From the NCBI RefSeq assembly GCF_014621695.1, contig NZ_CP061281.1:5828001-5892000 (forward strand): 64,000 nt of DNA, written 5' to 3'. Position numbers and translations under genes: made by a program. Each line of letters starts with the position of its first letter. Positions within the stretch are counted from its first letter, which is position 1. Shown piece after piece: positions 1-9,219 of this stretch. The notes under the pieces are model-generated. The model was not told the DNA's origin. It saw nothing but the letters and a program-made list of their open reading frames with translations, and did not search any database. This DNA comes from Streptomyces xanthii. Lineage in GTDB: Bacteria; Actinomycetota; Actinomycetes; Streptomycetales; Streptomycetaceae.

Positions 1-42
1 TCGCGCTCGCCCCCGGGCTTCCACCGTCCCCAGGTCGCTCAT
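1..42 (-). CDS. Possible 5' end of a leftward gene (partial)
   Basis: An ATG on the minus strand at 42 opens a frame of 14 codons (MSDLGTVEARGRAR) that runs off the left edge. No convincing Shine-Dalgarno sequence precedes it, and 14 residues are too few to identify a family. It is listed only because the frame is open and would be divergent from the following genes. It could equally be non-coding. Confidence 0.25.
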   Translation of the reverse strand, partial: MSDLGTVEARGRAR

Positions 43-164
43 GGCTGCGTACGCCGCTACTCGTCCCCATCCAAGCCTTTCGCTCCGGCCAGTGTACGGC
101 GCCCGGGCGGGCGCGGCCGACCGGTTTCGCGGCGGGCCGGGTACGGGGACGGCAGCGGGCGGGG

Positions 165-356
165 TCAGGCGTGCTGGGGGACCTCGTCCTTGAGCCCGCC
201 GCGGATCATCTCCCGCAGCTCGGGGCTGTCGGTGTGGCCGTGGACGGAGGCTGCGTGCTCGGCCGCGGCCCGCACGACCTCTTCCTCCTCGCCCGAGATG
301 GTCAGCGTGCAGTTCATCTCGCTGGGGAAGTCCCGGCAGTCGGCTACTTTGCGCAT
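165..356 (-). CDS. DUF1059 family small protein
   Basis: A 63-aa protein starting MRKVADCRDF and containing two cysteines (C7, C16). The opening R-x-x-x-D-C-R-D-F block, the N-C-T-(L)-T-I strand and an acidic helix ending in HAASVHGH match the DUF1059 family of about 55-65 aa, whose function is unknown; the Cys/His pattern suggests metal binding, which is inference. The start at 356 is supported by GGAGAAGG 9-10 bases upstream. It is divergent from the TraR/DksA gene across about 285 bp (357-641), in which I see no other gene. Confidence 0.8.
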   Translation of the reverse strand: MRKVADCRDFPSEMNCTLTISGEEEEVVRAAAEHAASVHGHTDSPELREMIRGGLKDEVPQHA

Positions 357-641
357 GATGATGCACCTTCTCCGCTTTTGCCACATTCTATGCCCGGGAG
401 GTGGCGAGGGAGAGGTGCGGGGCGACGGTCCTGCCGGGGCCGGCCGCGGGGGAGCGGGGTGACCCGAACGGCGTCCTGGGGCGCGGCGCGCGGAGCGGCG
501 GATTACCGGGCGGGGAGCTGGGCACAACGGTTTCGAGCCACGGCGCGACGGGTGCCCGTCCCGTTGCCGCGGGCCCCGAGTCGATTTATCGTCCCAGCAC
601 GATTCGCGTGCAAGATCACAAATTGTGAAGGGGCCGCGGCC

Positions 642-1580
642 ATGGTGGCGAAGAAGACCGCCGTTCAGCAGTCTGCGACCGGCAGATCCACGGGCACCGG
701 CAAGGCGGGCACGGGCAAGGAGGCCACCGGTAAGGCGGTGAAGTCCACGTCCCGGAAGACCGCGGCCTCGGCGCCCGACGCCGCCACACCGAAGGAGACC
801 GCCACCGGCAAGAAGTCCGCCGCCGTGAAGAGCGCGGCCAAGGGGGCGGATGCCCAGAAGGCCACCACGAAGAAGGCCACGACCACGAAGGCCACCACCA
901 AGAAGGCCGCTGCCAAGAAGGCGACCACAGGTGCCTCGGGCGCCCCGGAGGGGAAACGTACGACGAAGAAGGCGGCGGCGAAGAAGACAACGGCCAAGGC
1001 GGCGGCGAAGAAGGCCGGCGTCGCCGTGGGACGCAAGGGCGCGAAGAAGACGGCCGAGGACGCGGACGAGACCGCGAGGACGACGGGAGCCACGACAGTG
1101 GTTGCGAAGAAGACTCAGGGCACGGCCACGGCGGCGCAGCAGCCCGGCGCGGTTCCCAAGGCGAGGGGCACCGCCGTCGAACCCGGCGAGCTGGCCGTAC
1201 GGCCGGGCGAGGACCCCTGGACCCCGGACGAGGTCGCCGAGGCGCGTGCCGAGCTGCAGAGCGAGGCACTGCGGCTCGGCAGCGAGATCGCCGCGGCCGA
1301 GGAGGGCCTGGCCGGCCTGATGCGGGACTCCGGCGACGGCGCGGGCGACGACGACGCCGACACCGGCACGAAGAACATCACGCGCGAGCACGAGATGGCC
1401 CTGGCGGCCAACGCGCGCGAGATGCTGGAGCAGACCGAGCACGCCCTGCAGCGCCTGGACGCCGGCACCTACGGGCTCTGCGAGAACTGCGGCAACCCGA
1501 TCGGCAAGGCCCGGATGCAGGCCTTCCCCCGGGCGACCCTGTGTGTGGAGTGCAAGCAGAAGCAGGAGCGCCGCTACTGA
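642..1580 (+). CDS. TraR/DksA-type C4 zinc-finger protein with a long lysine/alanine-rich H1-like N-terminal region
   Basis: 312 aa. Residues 1 to about 160 are an almost pure Lys/Ala/Thr tract built from KKAT, TKKA and AAKK units, like the tail of eukaryotic histone H1 or the tailed HU proteins of actinobacteria. Residues about 195-312 form a helical region (DEVAEARAEL, then two long helices) followed by a C4 zinc finger, C-x2-C near residue 283 and C-x2-C near residue 304, typical of TraR/DksA proteins. DksA acts in the secondary channel of RNA polymerase; the basic tail probably binds DNA (inference). The start at 642 follows GAAGGGG; the frame is open further upstream but that part lacks a ribosome site and any conserved feature. 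It precedes lspA by 63 bp in the same direction. Confidence 0.85.
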   Translation: MVAKKTAVQQSATGRSTGTGKAGTGKEATGKAVKSTSRKTAASAPDAATPKETATGKKSAAVKSAAKGADAQKATTKKATTTKATTKKAAAKKATTGASGAPEGKRTTKKAAAKKTTAKAAAKKAGVAVGRKGAKKTAEDADETARTTGATTVVAKKTQGTATAAQQPGAVPKARGTAVEPGELAVRPGEDPWTPDEVAEARAELQSEALRLGSEIAAAEEGLAGLMRDSGDGAGDDDADTGTKNITREHEMALAANAREMLEQTEHALQRLDAGTYGLCENCGNPIGKARMQAFPRATLCVECKQKQERRY

Positions 1581-1643
1581 ACCGCTCCCGAGGTGCGTGA
1601 CGTACTCTCGTCCTCAGTCAGGTACCTAGGTCGAGGGACTCAC

Positions 1644-2267
1644 GTGGCAGAGGCGGAGCGCATCATCGGTACGCCGGATTCTTCCGAGGCAGGGGCGGCC
1701 GAGCCGGACAAGGCCGACGAGGCCGCCGCTCAGGATCCGCAGGAGGCTCCGGAGCAGGAGACGACCGCCGAGCGGCCCAGGGGCGCGCGGCGCATCGCCG
1801 TGCTGTTCGCCGTGGCCGCGCTGGCGTACGCCCTCGACCTGGTCAGCAAGCTGATCGTGGTCGCGAAGCTGGAGCACCGGGAGTCCATCCAGATCCTCGG
1901 CGACTGGCTCCAGCTCGAGGTCATCCGCAACCCGGGCGCGGCCTGGGGCGTCGGCGAGGCCTTCACGATCATCTTCACCGTGATCGCGGCGGCCGTGATC
2001 GTCGTCATCGTGCGGCTCGCCAGGAAGCTCTACAGCCTGCCGTGGGCGATCGCGCTCGGCCTGCTCCTGGGCGGTGCGCTCGGCAATCTCACCGACCGGA
2101 TCTTCCGCGCCCCCGGCGTCTTCGAGGGCGCCGTGGTCGACTTCATCGCGCCGAAGAACTACCCGGTGTTCAATCTCGCCGACTCCGCCATCGTGTGCGG
2201 CGGCATCCTGATCGTGCTGCTCTCGTTCCGCGGCATCGACCCCGACGGGACCGTGCACAAGGACTGA
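1644..2267 (+). CDS. lspA: Lipoprotein signal peptidase (SPase II)
   Basis: 207 aa. Membrane aspartic protease that cuts the signal peptide from diacylglyceryl-modified prolipoproteins. Residues 1-50 are an acidic, disordered cytoplasmic extension common in Streptomyces orthologues; four membrane segments follow (about 50-70, 105-125, 133-148, 180-195). Signature blocks are present: RNPGAAWG (95-102), GNLTDR (147-152), the catalytic Asp of VVDFI (D166) and that of FNLADS (D180). The GTG at 1644 is chosen because GAGGGA lies just upstream, whereas the longer frame from 1593 has none. It works after Lgt, encoded at 42296-43321. Confidence 0.95.
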   Translation: MAEAERIIGTPDSSEAGAAEPDKADEAAAQDPQEAPEQETTAERPRGARRIAVLFAVAALAYALDLVSKLIVVAKLEHRESIQILGDWLQLEVIRNPGAAWGVGEAFTIIFTVIAAAVIVVIVRLARKLYSLPWAIALGLLLGGALGNLTDRIFRAPGVFEGAVVDFIAPKNYPVFNLADSAIVCGGILIVLLSFRGIDPDGTVHKD

Positions 2268-2269
2268 GC

Positions 2270-2302
2270 CGAGGGCCCCGCCCGGACCCGGGCCGGGGCC
2301 TC
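2270..2302 (+). terminator. Imperfect GC hairpin after lspA
   Basis: GAGGGCCCCGCCCGG followed by CGGGCCGGGGCCTC can fold into an imperfect stem with a short loop directly after the lspA stop and before the rluD-like gene. There is no U-tract, which is common for actinobacterial terminators, so it may be a weak terminator or an RNA-processing hairpin. Confidence 0.35.
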
Positions 2303-2341
2303 GCGGTCGGGAGTGCCGGCGCGCTCCGGCATACTCGATGC

Positions 2342-3283
2342 GTGAGCACGATTCCCGAGATCCGAACCCTGCCCGTGCCCGACGGCCTGGAGGGCGAGCG
2401 CGTCGACGCCGCCATCTCCCGCATGTTCGGCTTCTCCCGCACCAAGGCCGCCGAGCTCGCCGCCGCCGGGAAGGTCACGGTCGACGGGTCGGTCGTGGGC
2501 AAGTCCGAGCGGGTGCACGGCGGGGCCTGGCTCGAGGTCGAGATGCCGCAGGCGGCCGCGCCGGTGCAGATCGTCGCCGAGCCCGTCGAGGGCATGGAGA
2601 TCGTCTACGACGACGACGACATCGTGGTGATCGTGAAGCCGGTGGGCGTCGCCGCCCACCCGAGCCCGGGCTGGACCGGCACGACCGTGATCGGCGGCCT
2701 CGCCGCCGCCGGGTACCGGATCTCCACCTCCGGCGCCGCCGAGCGCCAGGGCATCGTGCACCGCCTCGACGTGGGCACCTCGGGCCTGATGGTCGTCGCC
2801 AAGTCCGAGCGGGCGTACACCTCGCTCAAGCGCCAGTTCAAGGAGCGGATCCCGGACAAGCGCTACCACGCGCTCGTGCAGGGCCACCCCGACCCGATGA
2901 GCGGCACCATCGACGCCCCCATCGGCCGCCACCCGAACCACGACTACAAGTGGGCGGTCATCGCCGAGGGCAAGCCGTCGGTGACGCACTACGACCTGAT
3001 CGAGGCGTTCCGCTCCGCGTCGCTGCTCGACATCAAGCTGGAGACGGGCCGCACCCACCAGATCCGCGTGCACATGTCCGCGCACCGGCACCCCTGCGTC
3101 GGCGACCTCACCTACGGCGCCGACCCCACGCTCGCCAAGCGCCTCGGCGTCTCGCGCCAGTGGCTGCACGCGGTGCGGCTCGGCTTCGAGCACCCCTCGG
3201 ACGGCCGCTGGGTCGAGTTCGAGAGCGCCTACCCCGAGGACCTGCAGACCGCGCTCGACCGGGTGAGGGAAGAGAGCTCGTGA
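2342..3283 (+). CDS. RluA/RluD-family 23S rRNA pseudouridine synthase
   Basis: 313 aa. An S4 RNA-binding domain (about 15-75: V-D-A-A-I-S-R-M, then A-G-K-V-T-V-D-G) precedes a RluA-type catalytic domain (about 85-300). The catalytic motif [15 protein letters not shown] is intact, with nucleophilic Asp at residue 143, and the conserved [11 protein letters not shown] block follows. The closest functional match is RluD, which modifies helix 69 of 23S rRNA, but the exact target cannot be set from sequence alone. GTG start at 2342. lspA followed by rluD is a conserved pairing in many bacteria. The stop overlaps the next gene's GTG by four bases. Confidence 0.9.
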   Translation: MSTIPEIRTLPVPDGLEGERVDAAISRMFGFSRTKAAELAAAGKVTVDGSVVGKSERVHGGAWLEVEMPQAAAPVQIVAEPVEGMEIVYDDDDIVVIVKPVGVAAHPSPGWTGTTVIGGLAAAGYRISTSGAAERQGIVHRLDVGTSGLMVVAKSERAYTSLKRQFKERIPDKRYHALVQGHPDPMSGTIDAPIGRHPNHDYKWAVIAEGKPSVTHYDLIEAFRSASLLDIKLETGRTHQIRVHMSAHRHPCVGDLTYGADPTLAKRLGVSRQWLHAVRLGFEHPSDGRWVEFESAYPEDLQTALDRVREESS

Positions 3284-3747
3284 GCGGCTTCGGCGTCCGC
3301 GTCGCGCTGTCCGAGGCGGACCGGGAGTCCTGCTTCGCCGTGCGCCGGGACGTGTTCGTCGCCGAGCAGGGCGTGCCCGAGGAGCTGGAGTACGACACGT
3401 ACGACGCGGGCGCGGTGCACGTGCTCGCGGTGCGGGCGGACGGGGTGCCGCTGGGCACGGGCCGGCTGCTGACCGGCGAGGCCGCCGCGGTGAAGAACGG
3501 GGGCGCGGCGGACGTCGGCGCCCTCGGCCGGCTCGCCGTGACCAAGGCCGCGCGCGGGCTCGGCGTGGGCGCGGCGCTGGTGCGCGCCATCGAGGACGCG
3601 GCCCGCGAGCGGGGCCTCGCGGCGGTGGACCTGCACGCGCAGACCCACGCCCTGGGCTTCTACGAGCGGCTCGGCTACGAGGTGTACGGGCCGGAGTTCC
3701 CCGACGCGGGGATCCCGCACCGGGCGATGCGCAAGCCGCTCGACTGA
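3280..3747 (+). CDS. GNAT family N-acetyltransferase
   Basis: 155 aa. A single GNAT domain: the early block [19 protein letters not shown] resembles ElaA/YitI-type acetyltransferases, and the acetyl-CoA site is seen as [20 protein letters not shown] (Q/R-x-x-G-x-G/A type) with the C-terminal [11 protein letters not shown] strand-helix. The substrate is unknown; no residues point to an antibiotic or ribosomal protein target. It starts with GTG overlapping the stop of the pseudouridine synthase (GTGA), so the two are probably translationally coupled. Confidence 0.88.
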   Translation: MSGFGVRVALSEADRESCFAVRRDVFVAEQGVPEELEYDTYDAGAVHVLAVRADGVPLGTGRLLTGEAAAVKNGGAADVGALGRLAVTKAARGLGVGAALVRAIEDAARERGLAAVDLHAQTHALGFYERLGYEVYGPEFPDAGIPHRAMRKPLD

Positions 3748-3832
3748 GGCCCCCTCGTGTCCGGTTCGACCGGATACGCGTGGCACCCTTGAGGCCTGAC
3801 ATCCTTGATCGTCGAGCCTGGTCGGAGCCCCC

Positions 3833-5419
3833 GTGGATCAATTGGCCCTGCTGTTCGCGCTGTTGCTCGGGGCCGTCCTGAGCGTTCCGCTCGGGGACCG
3901 GCTCGGACTGCCCTCGCCGGTCCTGATGACCCTGCTCGGCCTCGTGCTCGCCCTGATCAGCGCCGTGCCCAATGTCGACATCTCGCCCGACCTGATCCTG
4001 CCGATCGTGCTGCCGCCGCTCCTGTACGCGGCCGTGCACCGCACCTCCTGGCGCCAGTTCGCGGCCAACAGAAGACCGATCTTCCTGCTGGCCGTCGCCC
4101 TGGTCTTCGTCACGACGGCCGCGGTCGCCTTCGTCGCGAACGCGGTCGTGCCCGGGCTGCCCATGGCCGCCGCCGTCGCGCTCGGCGCGCTGGTGGCGCC
4201 GCCCGACCCGGTCGCCGCGACCGCCGTCGCCGGCCAACTGGGGCTGCCCCGCCGCATGGTGTCGATCCTGGAGGGCGAGGGCCTGTTCAACGACGTGACC
4301 GCGATCGTGCTCTACCACGTCGCGATCGCCGCCGCCGTGAGCGGCACCTTCTCGTTCCCAGAGGCCGCGCTCACCCTCGTGCTGTCCGCCGTCGTCGCCG
4401 TCGCCGTCGGCTTCGGGCTCGCCTGGACCGCCAACAAGCTCATGGACTACCTCGGCGACGCCACCCTCCAGGTCGGCCTGACCCTCCTCGTGCCGTACGC
4501 CTCGTACGTGCTGGCCGAGGAGCTGCACGGCTCGGGGGTGCTCGCCGTCGTCACCACCGCCATGTTCATGGTCGAGCACGCCTTCGACGCGGACGACGTC
4601 ATGACCCGGCTCACCGGCCGCGCCTTCTGGGACGTCGTCGACACCCTCGTCACCGGCGTCGCCTTCGGCCTCATCGGCCTGGAGGTGCACAACGTCGTCC
4701 GCACGGCCGAGGGGCACTGGACCGAGATGCTCGGCTGGTCGGGCGCCGTCGTGGGCGTCGTCATCGTCGTACGGCTGCTGTGGCTGCTGCCCATGACCTG
4801 GGTGACGCAGCGGCTGCACGCGCGGCGCGACGTGGAGGAGGACATCCCGGTCAGCTGGCGCGAGACCGTCGTCATGTGGTGGTCGGGGATGCGCGGCGTG
4901 GCCTCCGTCGCCCTCGCCCTCGCCATTCCGCTCACCATGGACGACGGCTCCCCCTTCCCGGCCCGCGACGAGATCGTCTTCATCGCCTTCGGGGTCATCA
5001 TGGCCACGCTCGTGCTCCAGGGCCTGAGCCTGCCCTGGCTGGTGCGGAAGCTGAAGGTGACGGCCGACACCGAGGCCGAGCAGTCCTACGAGCGCGATCT
5101 CGCCCTGCGCGCCGCGCGGGCCGCCAAGGCGCGGCTCAAGGAGATCGAGGAGGTCGAGGACCTTCCCGAGGACGTGCAGGAGCAGCTGCTGCGCCGCGCC
5201 TACGACATCGGCCTGCGCATCAACCCGGAGCTGGGCGCCGAGGAGCGCCGCGAGGCCCAGGCCAAACGGTTCGCCAGGCTCAAGCGCATCCGGCACATCC
5301 AGAACGAGATGATGTCGGCCGCGCGCCACGAGATCCTCGCCGCGCGCAGCGAGCCCGGCGCCGACCCCGAGATCGTCGACCGCGTCCTGCGCCACCTCGA
5401 CGTCCGCAGCCTGCGCTAG
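3833..5419 (+). CDS. Na+/H+ antiporter, CPA1 family
   Basis: 528 aa integral membrane protein with about 12 membrane segments in residues 3-410 and a charged cytoplasmic tail (about 415-528) with a likely coiled coil. CPA1 hallmarks are visible: ALVAPPDPVAATAV (about 120-133) and LEGEGLFNDVTAIVLY (about 144-159), the latter carrying the N-D ion-binding pair. Such carriers exchange cytoplasmic Na+ (or K+) for protons and control pH and salt tolerance. GTG start at 3833, 85 bp after the GNAT gene; whether it shares that gene's promoter is not clear. Confidence 0.92.
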   Translation: MDQLALLFALLLGAVLSVPLGDRLGLPSPVLMTLLGLVLALISAVPNVDISPDLILPIVLPPLLYAAVHRTSWRQFAANRRPIFLLAVALVFVTTAAVAFVANAVVPGLPMAAAVALGALVAPPDPVAATAVAGQLGLPRRMVSILEGEGLFNDVTAIVLYHVAIAAAVSGTFSFPEAALTLVLSAVVAVAVGFGLAWTANKLMDYLGDATLQVGLTLLVPYASYVLAEELHGSGVLAVVTTAMFMVEHAFDADDVMTRLTGRAFWDVVDTLVTGVAFGLIGLEVHNVVRTAEGHWTEMLGWSGAVVGVVIVVRLLWLLPMTWVTQRLHARRDVEEDIPVSWRETVVMWWSGMRGVASVALALAIPLTMDDGSPFPARDEIVFIAFGVIMATLVLQGLSLPWLVRKLKVTADTEAEQSYERDLALRAARAAKARLKEIEEVEDLPEDVQEQLLRRAYDIGLRINPELGAEERREAQAKRFARLKRIRHIQNEMMSAARHEILAARSEPGADPEIVDRVLRHLDVRSLR

Positions 5420-5481
5420 GTCGTGTCCGGGGGACCTGGCGCGGTGCTCACGGCCTCGCGGGGCCTGGCACCATGGGGCTC

Positions 5482-6051
5482 ATGAACATCATGCTTTTCC
5501 ACTCGACGTACGGTCTGCGCCCCGCCGTGACGGCCGCGGCCGACCGGCTGCGGGCCGCCGGACACGAGGTGTGGACCCCGGACCTCTTCGACGGCCGCAC
5601 CTTCGACACCGTCGAGGAGGGCATGGAGTACAAGGAGGAGGTCGGCAAGGACGAGCTGCTCCGGCGGGCCGTCCTCGCGGCCGCGCCCTACTCGGAGCGG
5701 GGCCTGGTCTACGCCGGCTTCTCGCTGGGCGCCGCCACGGCCCAGACGCTGGCCCTCGGCGACGACAAGGCCAAGGGGCTGCTGCTCCTGCACGGCACCT
5801 CGGACATCGCGGAGACCGCGTCGGTGGACGAGCTGCCGGTGCAGCTGCACGTCGCCTCGCCCGACGTCTTCGAGACCGACGACTGGCTGAACACCTGGTA
5901 CCTGCAGATGGGCAAGGTGGGTGCCGACGTCGAGATCTACCGCTACCCGGGCGCCGGCCACCTCTTCACCGACCCCGAGCTGCCGGACTACGACGAGGAG
6001 GCCGCCGAGGCCACCTGGCGGGTGGCACTCGGCTTCCTGGACTCCCTCTAG
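5482..6051 (+). CDS. Dienelactone hydrolase family protein (alpha/beta hydrolase)
   Basis: 189 aa from ATG 5482; an in-frame ATG at 5473 would add three residues. Small alpha/beta hydrolase: nucleophile elbow G-F-S-L-G near residue 79, His in PGAGHLF near residue 157, and an early block (LFHSTYGLRPAVTAAADRL) typical of the DLH family. The nucleophile is Ser rather than the Cys of classical dienelactone hydrolase, so an esterase activity of unknown substrate is more likely than chlorocatechol degradation. It converges on the metalloprotease gene with 14 bp between stops. Confidence 0.85.
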   Translation: MNIMLFHSTYGLRPAVTAAADRLRAAGHEVWTPDLFDGRTFDTVEEGMEYKEEVGKDELLRRAVLAAAPYSERGLVYAGFSLGAATAQTLALGDDKAKGLLLLHGTSDIAETASVDELPVQLHVASPDVFETDDWLNTWYLQMGKVGADVEIYRYPGAGHLFTDPELPDYDEEAAEATWRVALGFLDSL

Positions 6052-6065
6052 AGGTCCTGCGGCGG

Positions 6066-7082
6066 TCAGCCGGCCCGGTAGGCGGTCCAGCTGTCCTTCA
6101 TGCGGGTCACCTGGCCCGCGGTGAACTGGGTCATGCAGGAGTCGTACGTGTAGTCCATGAAGTTGTGGATCGGGTCGACTCCGGTCTTGCTGGCGCAGGA
6201 GTCGCGCCCGGTCGGGCACTCGTAGGCCGGGCTCTTCTCGGCCGGGGTGTCGGCCACGTAGTCGCCGTTGCCGTTACAGCCGCCCTGGAAGGTGTGGTAC
6301 AGCCCCATCCAGTGGCCGACCTCGTGGGTGCCGGTGTCGCCCTCGTTGTAGTTGGTGGCGGAGCCGCCCGGCAGCGAGCTGTCGAGGATGACCACGCCGT
6401 CGTCGGACGGGTTCGACTTGTACGAGGACGGGAACGTCGCCCAGCCGAGCAGGCCGCCGCCCAGGTTCGCCGTGTAGAAGTTCAGCGCGTTCGCGCCGCC
6501 CTTGCGCAGCGTCGACTTCATGGACTTCTCGGCGGTCGAGCCCGGCGAGACGCCGTTGTACCAGGAGGCGTTGTCCGTGTAGTCGGTGCCGGCCAGCTGG
6601 AACTGGAAGCCCGAGTCGTTGTTGCCCGAACCCTGCCCGGCGTAGGCGGCGTTCAGGACGCTGATCTGGTTGGCGATCGACGTCGAGGACAGCTTGCCGG
6701 TCGTGCCGTCGTGGATGACGTGGACGTAGACCGGGATCGTGGTCGAGGCGGTCAGGCTCAGACCGCGCCCGAGCGAGCCGTCGGCGCGCATCTTGTCGAG
6801 TCTCTTCTGCAGCGCCGCGTCCATGGACTTGGCCTGCGCCGCGCTCAGCTCGTTGGGCTCGGCGGCGTGCGAGGAGCCGTTGGGCGCCTTCTCACGGGCG
6901 AGCGCGTTCGTGTCCGTCGCGCACTTCTCGGCGGAGGCACCCGCCTGCGTGGTCTTGGCGGCGGCGCTGCCCGAGGGGGCGGAGAGCGGGACCAGGGCCA
7001 GGGTTCCGGCCATCACCGCGGTGCCGAGCAGGCGGCGGCGAAGGCGCGGGGATATGCGGGCCGATGGGGCGTGAGGGGTCAT
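6066..7082 (-). CDS. Secreted zinc metalloprotease, M43 (pappalysin/cytophagalysin) family
   Basis: 338 aa. An N-terminal basic segment with RRRLLG and a hydrophobic stretch (about 18-40, ending SGSAAA) forms a signal peptide, so it acts outside the cell. The zinc site [11 protein letters not shown] (H253, E254, H257, H263) fits HExxHxxGxxH, and the Met-turn is seen in [11 protein letters not shown]. Four or more cysteines around C269-C297 match the disulphides of M43B enzymes. The family includes ulilysin and human PAPP-A. ATG start at 7082 follows GGAG. No partner gene is evident. The upstream 330 bp are described separately. Confidence 0.92.
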   Translation of the reverse strand: MTPHAPSARISPRLRRRLLGTAVMAGTLALVPLSAPSGSAAAKTTQAGASAEKCATDTNALAREKAPNGSSHAAEPNELSAAQAKSMDAALQKRLDKMRADGSLGRGLSLTASTTIPVYVHVIHDGTTGKLSSTSIANQISVLNAAYAGQGSGNNDSGFQFQLAGTDYTDNASWYNGVSPGSTAEKSMKSTLRKGGANALNFYTANLGGGLLGWATFPSSYKSNPSDDGVVILDSSLPGGSATNYNEGDTGTHEVGHWMGLYHTFQGGCNGNGDYVADTPAEKSPAYECPTGRDSCASKTGVDPIHNFMDYTYDSCMTQFTAGQVTRMKDSWTAYRAG

Positions 7083-7413
7083 TGCGGGGGCTCCTCGCGG
7101 ACACGGGCGGGAGGGACTTCCTCGCCGCCGCGGGGAGATTACGTGGCCATGTCATCCCGGGAAGAGCGGGTAACTGGCCGCATTGATCGCGGACATGTGC
7201 CCGGCAAATGGGGACAACAAGGAGAAGAAATTCGGCGGGTGTCCGGAGTTTGAGACACCGCCGTAACGATCAGGGTCACCGAGGTGGGCGGTGTGTCCGT
7301 ATTCGGGCCCGCGCCCGATCACGTCCGCACCACCCACCGTGAACGGCGACACCTGCTCTTAACACGCGCGCCGGTGGCCGGAATTCAGCGCACAGGTATC
7401 CGGCAGGTGACCG
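7083..7413. other. Intergenic region between the M43 protease and phoD
   Basis: 331 bp without a convincing gene. It carries the leader and promoter of the leftward metalloprotease and the 3' flank of phoD. One minus-strand frame (7152-7352, GTG start) has no ribosome site and no recognisable family and is not called. GTTCAC appears once on the minus strand, but I do not see the paired direct repeats needed for a PHO box. Confidence 0.5.
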
Positions 7414-9090
7414 TCACCGTACGGGCGCGTCGGCCCGGACGACCTTCTGCGTGCCGCTGAGCGTGCGGTACGAGCGGGTCCACTCGGTCGTCGCGTTCCG
7501 GTCCGCCCGGTCCGAGATCACGTAGTAGTCCATCTGGGTCCGCTCGGCCGTGAGGTCCAGGACGCCGTAGCCGTGGGAGTCCATGTCCACCCACTTCACA
7601 TGGCGGTTGGCGGCCTTGATCGCGGTCTCGGCGACGACGGACAGCGTGTTCGGCGCGACGTGCAGGGTGTCGTCGAGGTTGTCGGAGGTGACCGACGTGA
7701 CGACGAACTCGGTGGCCGCGGACGGCGACAGCGGGTACGTGGCGGCGGTGACCGGCACGTCGTTGGCCCAGGCCATGTGGATGTCGCCGGTCAGGAAGAC
7801 CGTGTCGCGGATCCCCTGCTCGCGCAGGTGCGTGATCAGCTCCTTGCGATCGTGCGTGTAGCCGTCCCACTGGTCGACGTTGACGGCCAGGCCCTCGGTG
7901 GGCAGACCCAGCAACTCGGCGAGCGGGCCCAGCAGGTGGGCGGGCAGCGAGCCGAAGGCGACCGGCGAGATCATCACCGAGGTGCCGACCAGCTTCCAGC
8001 GGGCGTCGGACGCGGAGAGACCCGCCTTCAGCCAGTCCAGCTGGGCGCGGCCGGTGATCGAGCGGTCCGCGGAGTCCACGTCGCCGTTGCCCACGCTCGA
8101 CTGCTGGGAGCGGAACGAGCGCAGGTCGAGCAGGTGCAGATCGGCCAGCTTGCCGAACCGCAGCCGGCGGTAGACCGTTCCCGCCGTCGAGGCGCGGACC
8201 GGCATCCACTCGAAGTAGGCCTGCTTCGCGGCCTGCTGACGGGCCGCCCAGTCGCCCTCGGCGCCCGGCGTGTGGTTCTCGGCGCCGCCCGACCACGCGT
8301 CGTTGGCGAACTCGTGGTCGTCCCAGATCGCGACCAGCGGGTGCGCGGTGTGCATCGCCTGCACGTCCGGGTCGGTCTTCGTCGTCGCGTGCCGGAGCCG
8401 GTAGTCGGCCAGCGAGACGATCTCGTGCGCCGGCTGGTGCGGCCGCACCGTGTAGTCGGCCGCCGGGTACTCGCCGGTCTTGTACTCGTAGATGTAGTCG
8501 CCGAGATGGAAGACCGCGTCCAGGTCGGTGCGGGCGGCGAGGTGCCGGTACGCCGAGTAGTAGCCGGCCTCCCAGTTGGCGCAGGACACCACGCCGAAGC
8601 GCAGGCCCGGGGCGGCGGCGTCGGTGGCCGGGGCGGTGCGGGTGCGGCCGGTGGGGGAGTGGACGCCGTCCGCCGAGAAGCGGTAGTGGTACGTGCTCGC
8701 CGGGCGCAGGCCCCGCACGTCGGCCTTCACCGTGTGGTCGGTGGCCGCGCTCGCGGTGGCCGTCCCCCGGCCCACCACCGTGCGGAACGCCTTGTCCTCG
8801 GCGATCTCCCAACTCACCTGGACGTCCGGGCCCTTGCCGGAGCCGGGCGTCGCCTCGGCGCTCGGGGTCACCCGGGTCCACAGCAGGATGCCGTCGGGGA
8901 GCGGGTCGCCGGACGCGACGCCGTGCAGGAAGGCCGGCGCCTCGGCGGCGTGTGCGCTCGTGGCGGCGGCGAGCGGGGCGGCGAGCACGGCGCCGGCGGC
9001 CGCGGCCTTGACGACCGTGCGGCGGCTCGGGGTGCGGTCCGTGGCGGTACGGTCCGCGGGTCTGCGATCTGAAGGTATGCGACTGGTCAC
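7414..9090 (-). CDS. phoD: Alkaline phosphatase D (PhoD family), Tat-exported
   Basis: 558 aa. A twin-arginine signal (SRRTVVKAA, about 22-30) followed by an Ala-rich hydrophobic stretch ending AHAAEAP marks Tat export of a folded metalloenzyme. The PhoD_N domain (about 50-145) precedes the metallophosphatase domain, with motifs [32 protein letters not shown] and LTGDIHMAW supplying the Ca/Fe ligands. It releases phosphate from phosphodiesters and monoesters. The GTG at 9090 lies two codons after an in-frame stop, so the start is well bounded, although no strong ribosome site is visible. In Streptomyces phoD is part of the PhoRP phosphate-starvation regulon; I see only a poor PHO-box-like match here. 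Confidence 0.95.
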   Translation of the reverse strand: MTSRIPSDRRPADRTATDRTPSRRTVVKAAAAGAVLAAPLAAATSAHAAEAPAFLHGVASGDPLPDGILLWTRVTPSAEATPGSGKGPDVQVSWEIAEDKAFRTVVGRGTATASAATDHTVKADVRGLRPASTYHYRFSADGVHSPTGRTRTAPATDAAAPGLRFGVVSCANWEAGYYSAYRHLAARTDLDAVFHLGDYIYEYKTGEYPAADYTVRPHQPAHEIVSLADYRLRHATTKTDPDVQAMHTAHPLVAIWDDHEFANDAWSGGAENHTPGAEGDWAARQQAAKQAYFEWMPVRASTAGTVYRRLRFGKLADLHLLDLRSFRSQQSSVGNGDVDSADRSITGRAQLDWLKAGLSASDARWKLVGTSVMISPVAFGSLPAHLLGPLAELLGLPTEGLAVNVDQWDGYTHDRKELITHLREQGIRDTVFLTGDIHMAWANDVPVTAATYPLSPSAATEFVVTSVTSDNLDDTLHVAPNTLSVVAETAIKAANRHVKWVDMDSHGYGVLDLTAERTQMDYYVISDRADRNATTEWTRSYRTLSGTQKVVRADAPVR

Positions 9091-9118
9091 GGGCGATCAC
9101 ATTACTCATCAGTACGCA

Positions 9119-9158
9119 CGAAGAGCGGGCGAACCCGAAAGAGTTCGCCCGCTCTTCG
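9119..9158. terminator. Perfect 16-bp stem hairpin between the DsbA-like gene and phoD
   Basis: CGAAGAGCGGGCGAAC (9119-9134) and GTTCGCCCGCTCTTCG (9143-9158) are exact inverted repeats around the 8-base loop CCGAAAGA. It lies after the leftward DsbA-like gene and immediately before phoD, so it should terminate the former and leave only about 28 bp for the phoD promoter unless that promoter overlaps the hairpin. Confidence 0.85.
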
Positions 9159-9219
9159 CCCAGAGGTCAGGCCCAGCGGTCAGGCCCGACGGCCGGGCCC
9201 GGTCGTCAGGCCGGGAGGG

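Noticed and set aside
171..641. Extending the TraR/DksA protein upstream to the ATG at 171
   Set aside because: The extension would lie antisense to the DUF1059 gene, lacks a ribosome site, and has an Arg/Gly-rich composition typical of shadow translation. ATG 642 has GAAGGGG.
2159..5395. A minus-strand open frame of more than 1000 codons opposite lspA, rluD-like and antiporter genes
   Set aside because: High GC makes long antisense frames common. The plus strand has well-supported families with correct motifs, and the minus frame is His/Arg/Gly/Asp low-complexity with no ribosome site or domain.
7152..7352. A 66-codon minus-strand frame between the metalloprotease and phoD
   Set aside because: GTG start without a ribosome site, no family resemblance, and composition unlike nearby proteins. 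It more probably overlaps the protease promoter region.
9091..9150. PHO boxes for phoD
   Set aside because: The expected paired 11-bp direct repeats of GTTCACC type are not present. On the minus strand only GTTCGCCCGCT is seen, within the terminator hairpin, and its neighbour does not match.
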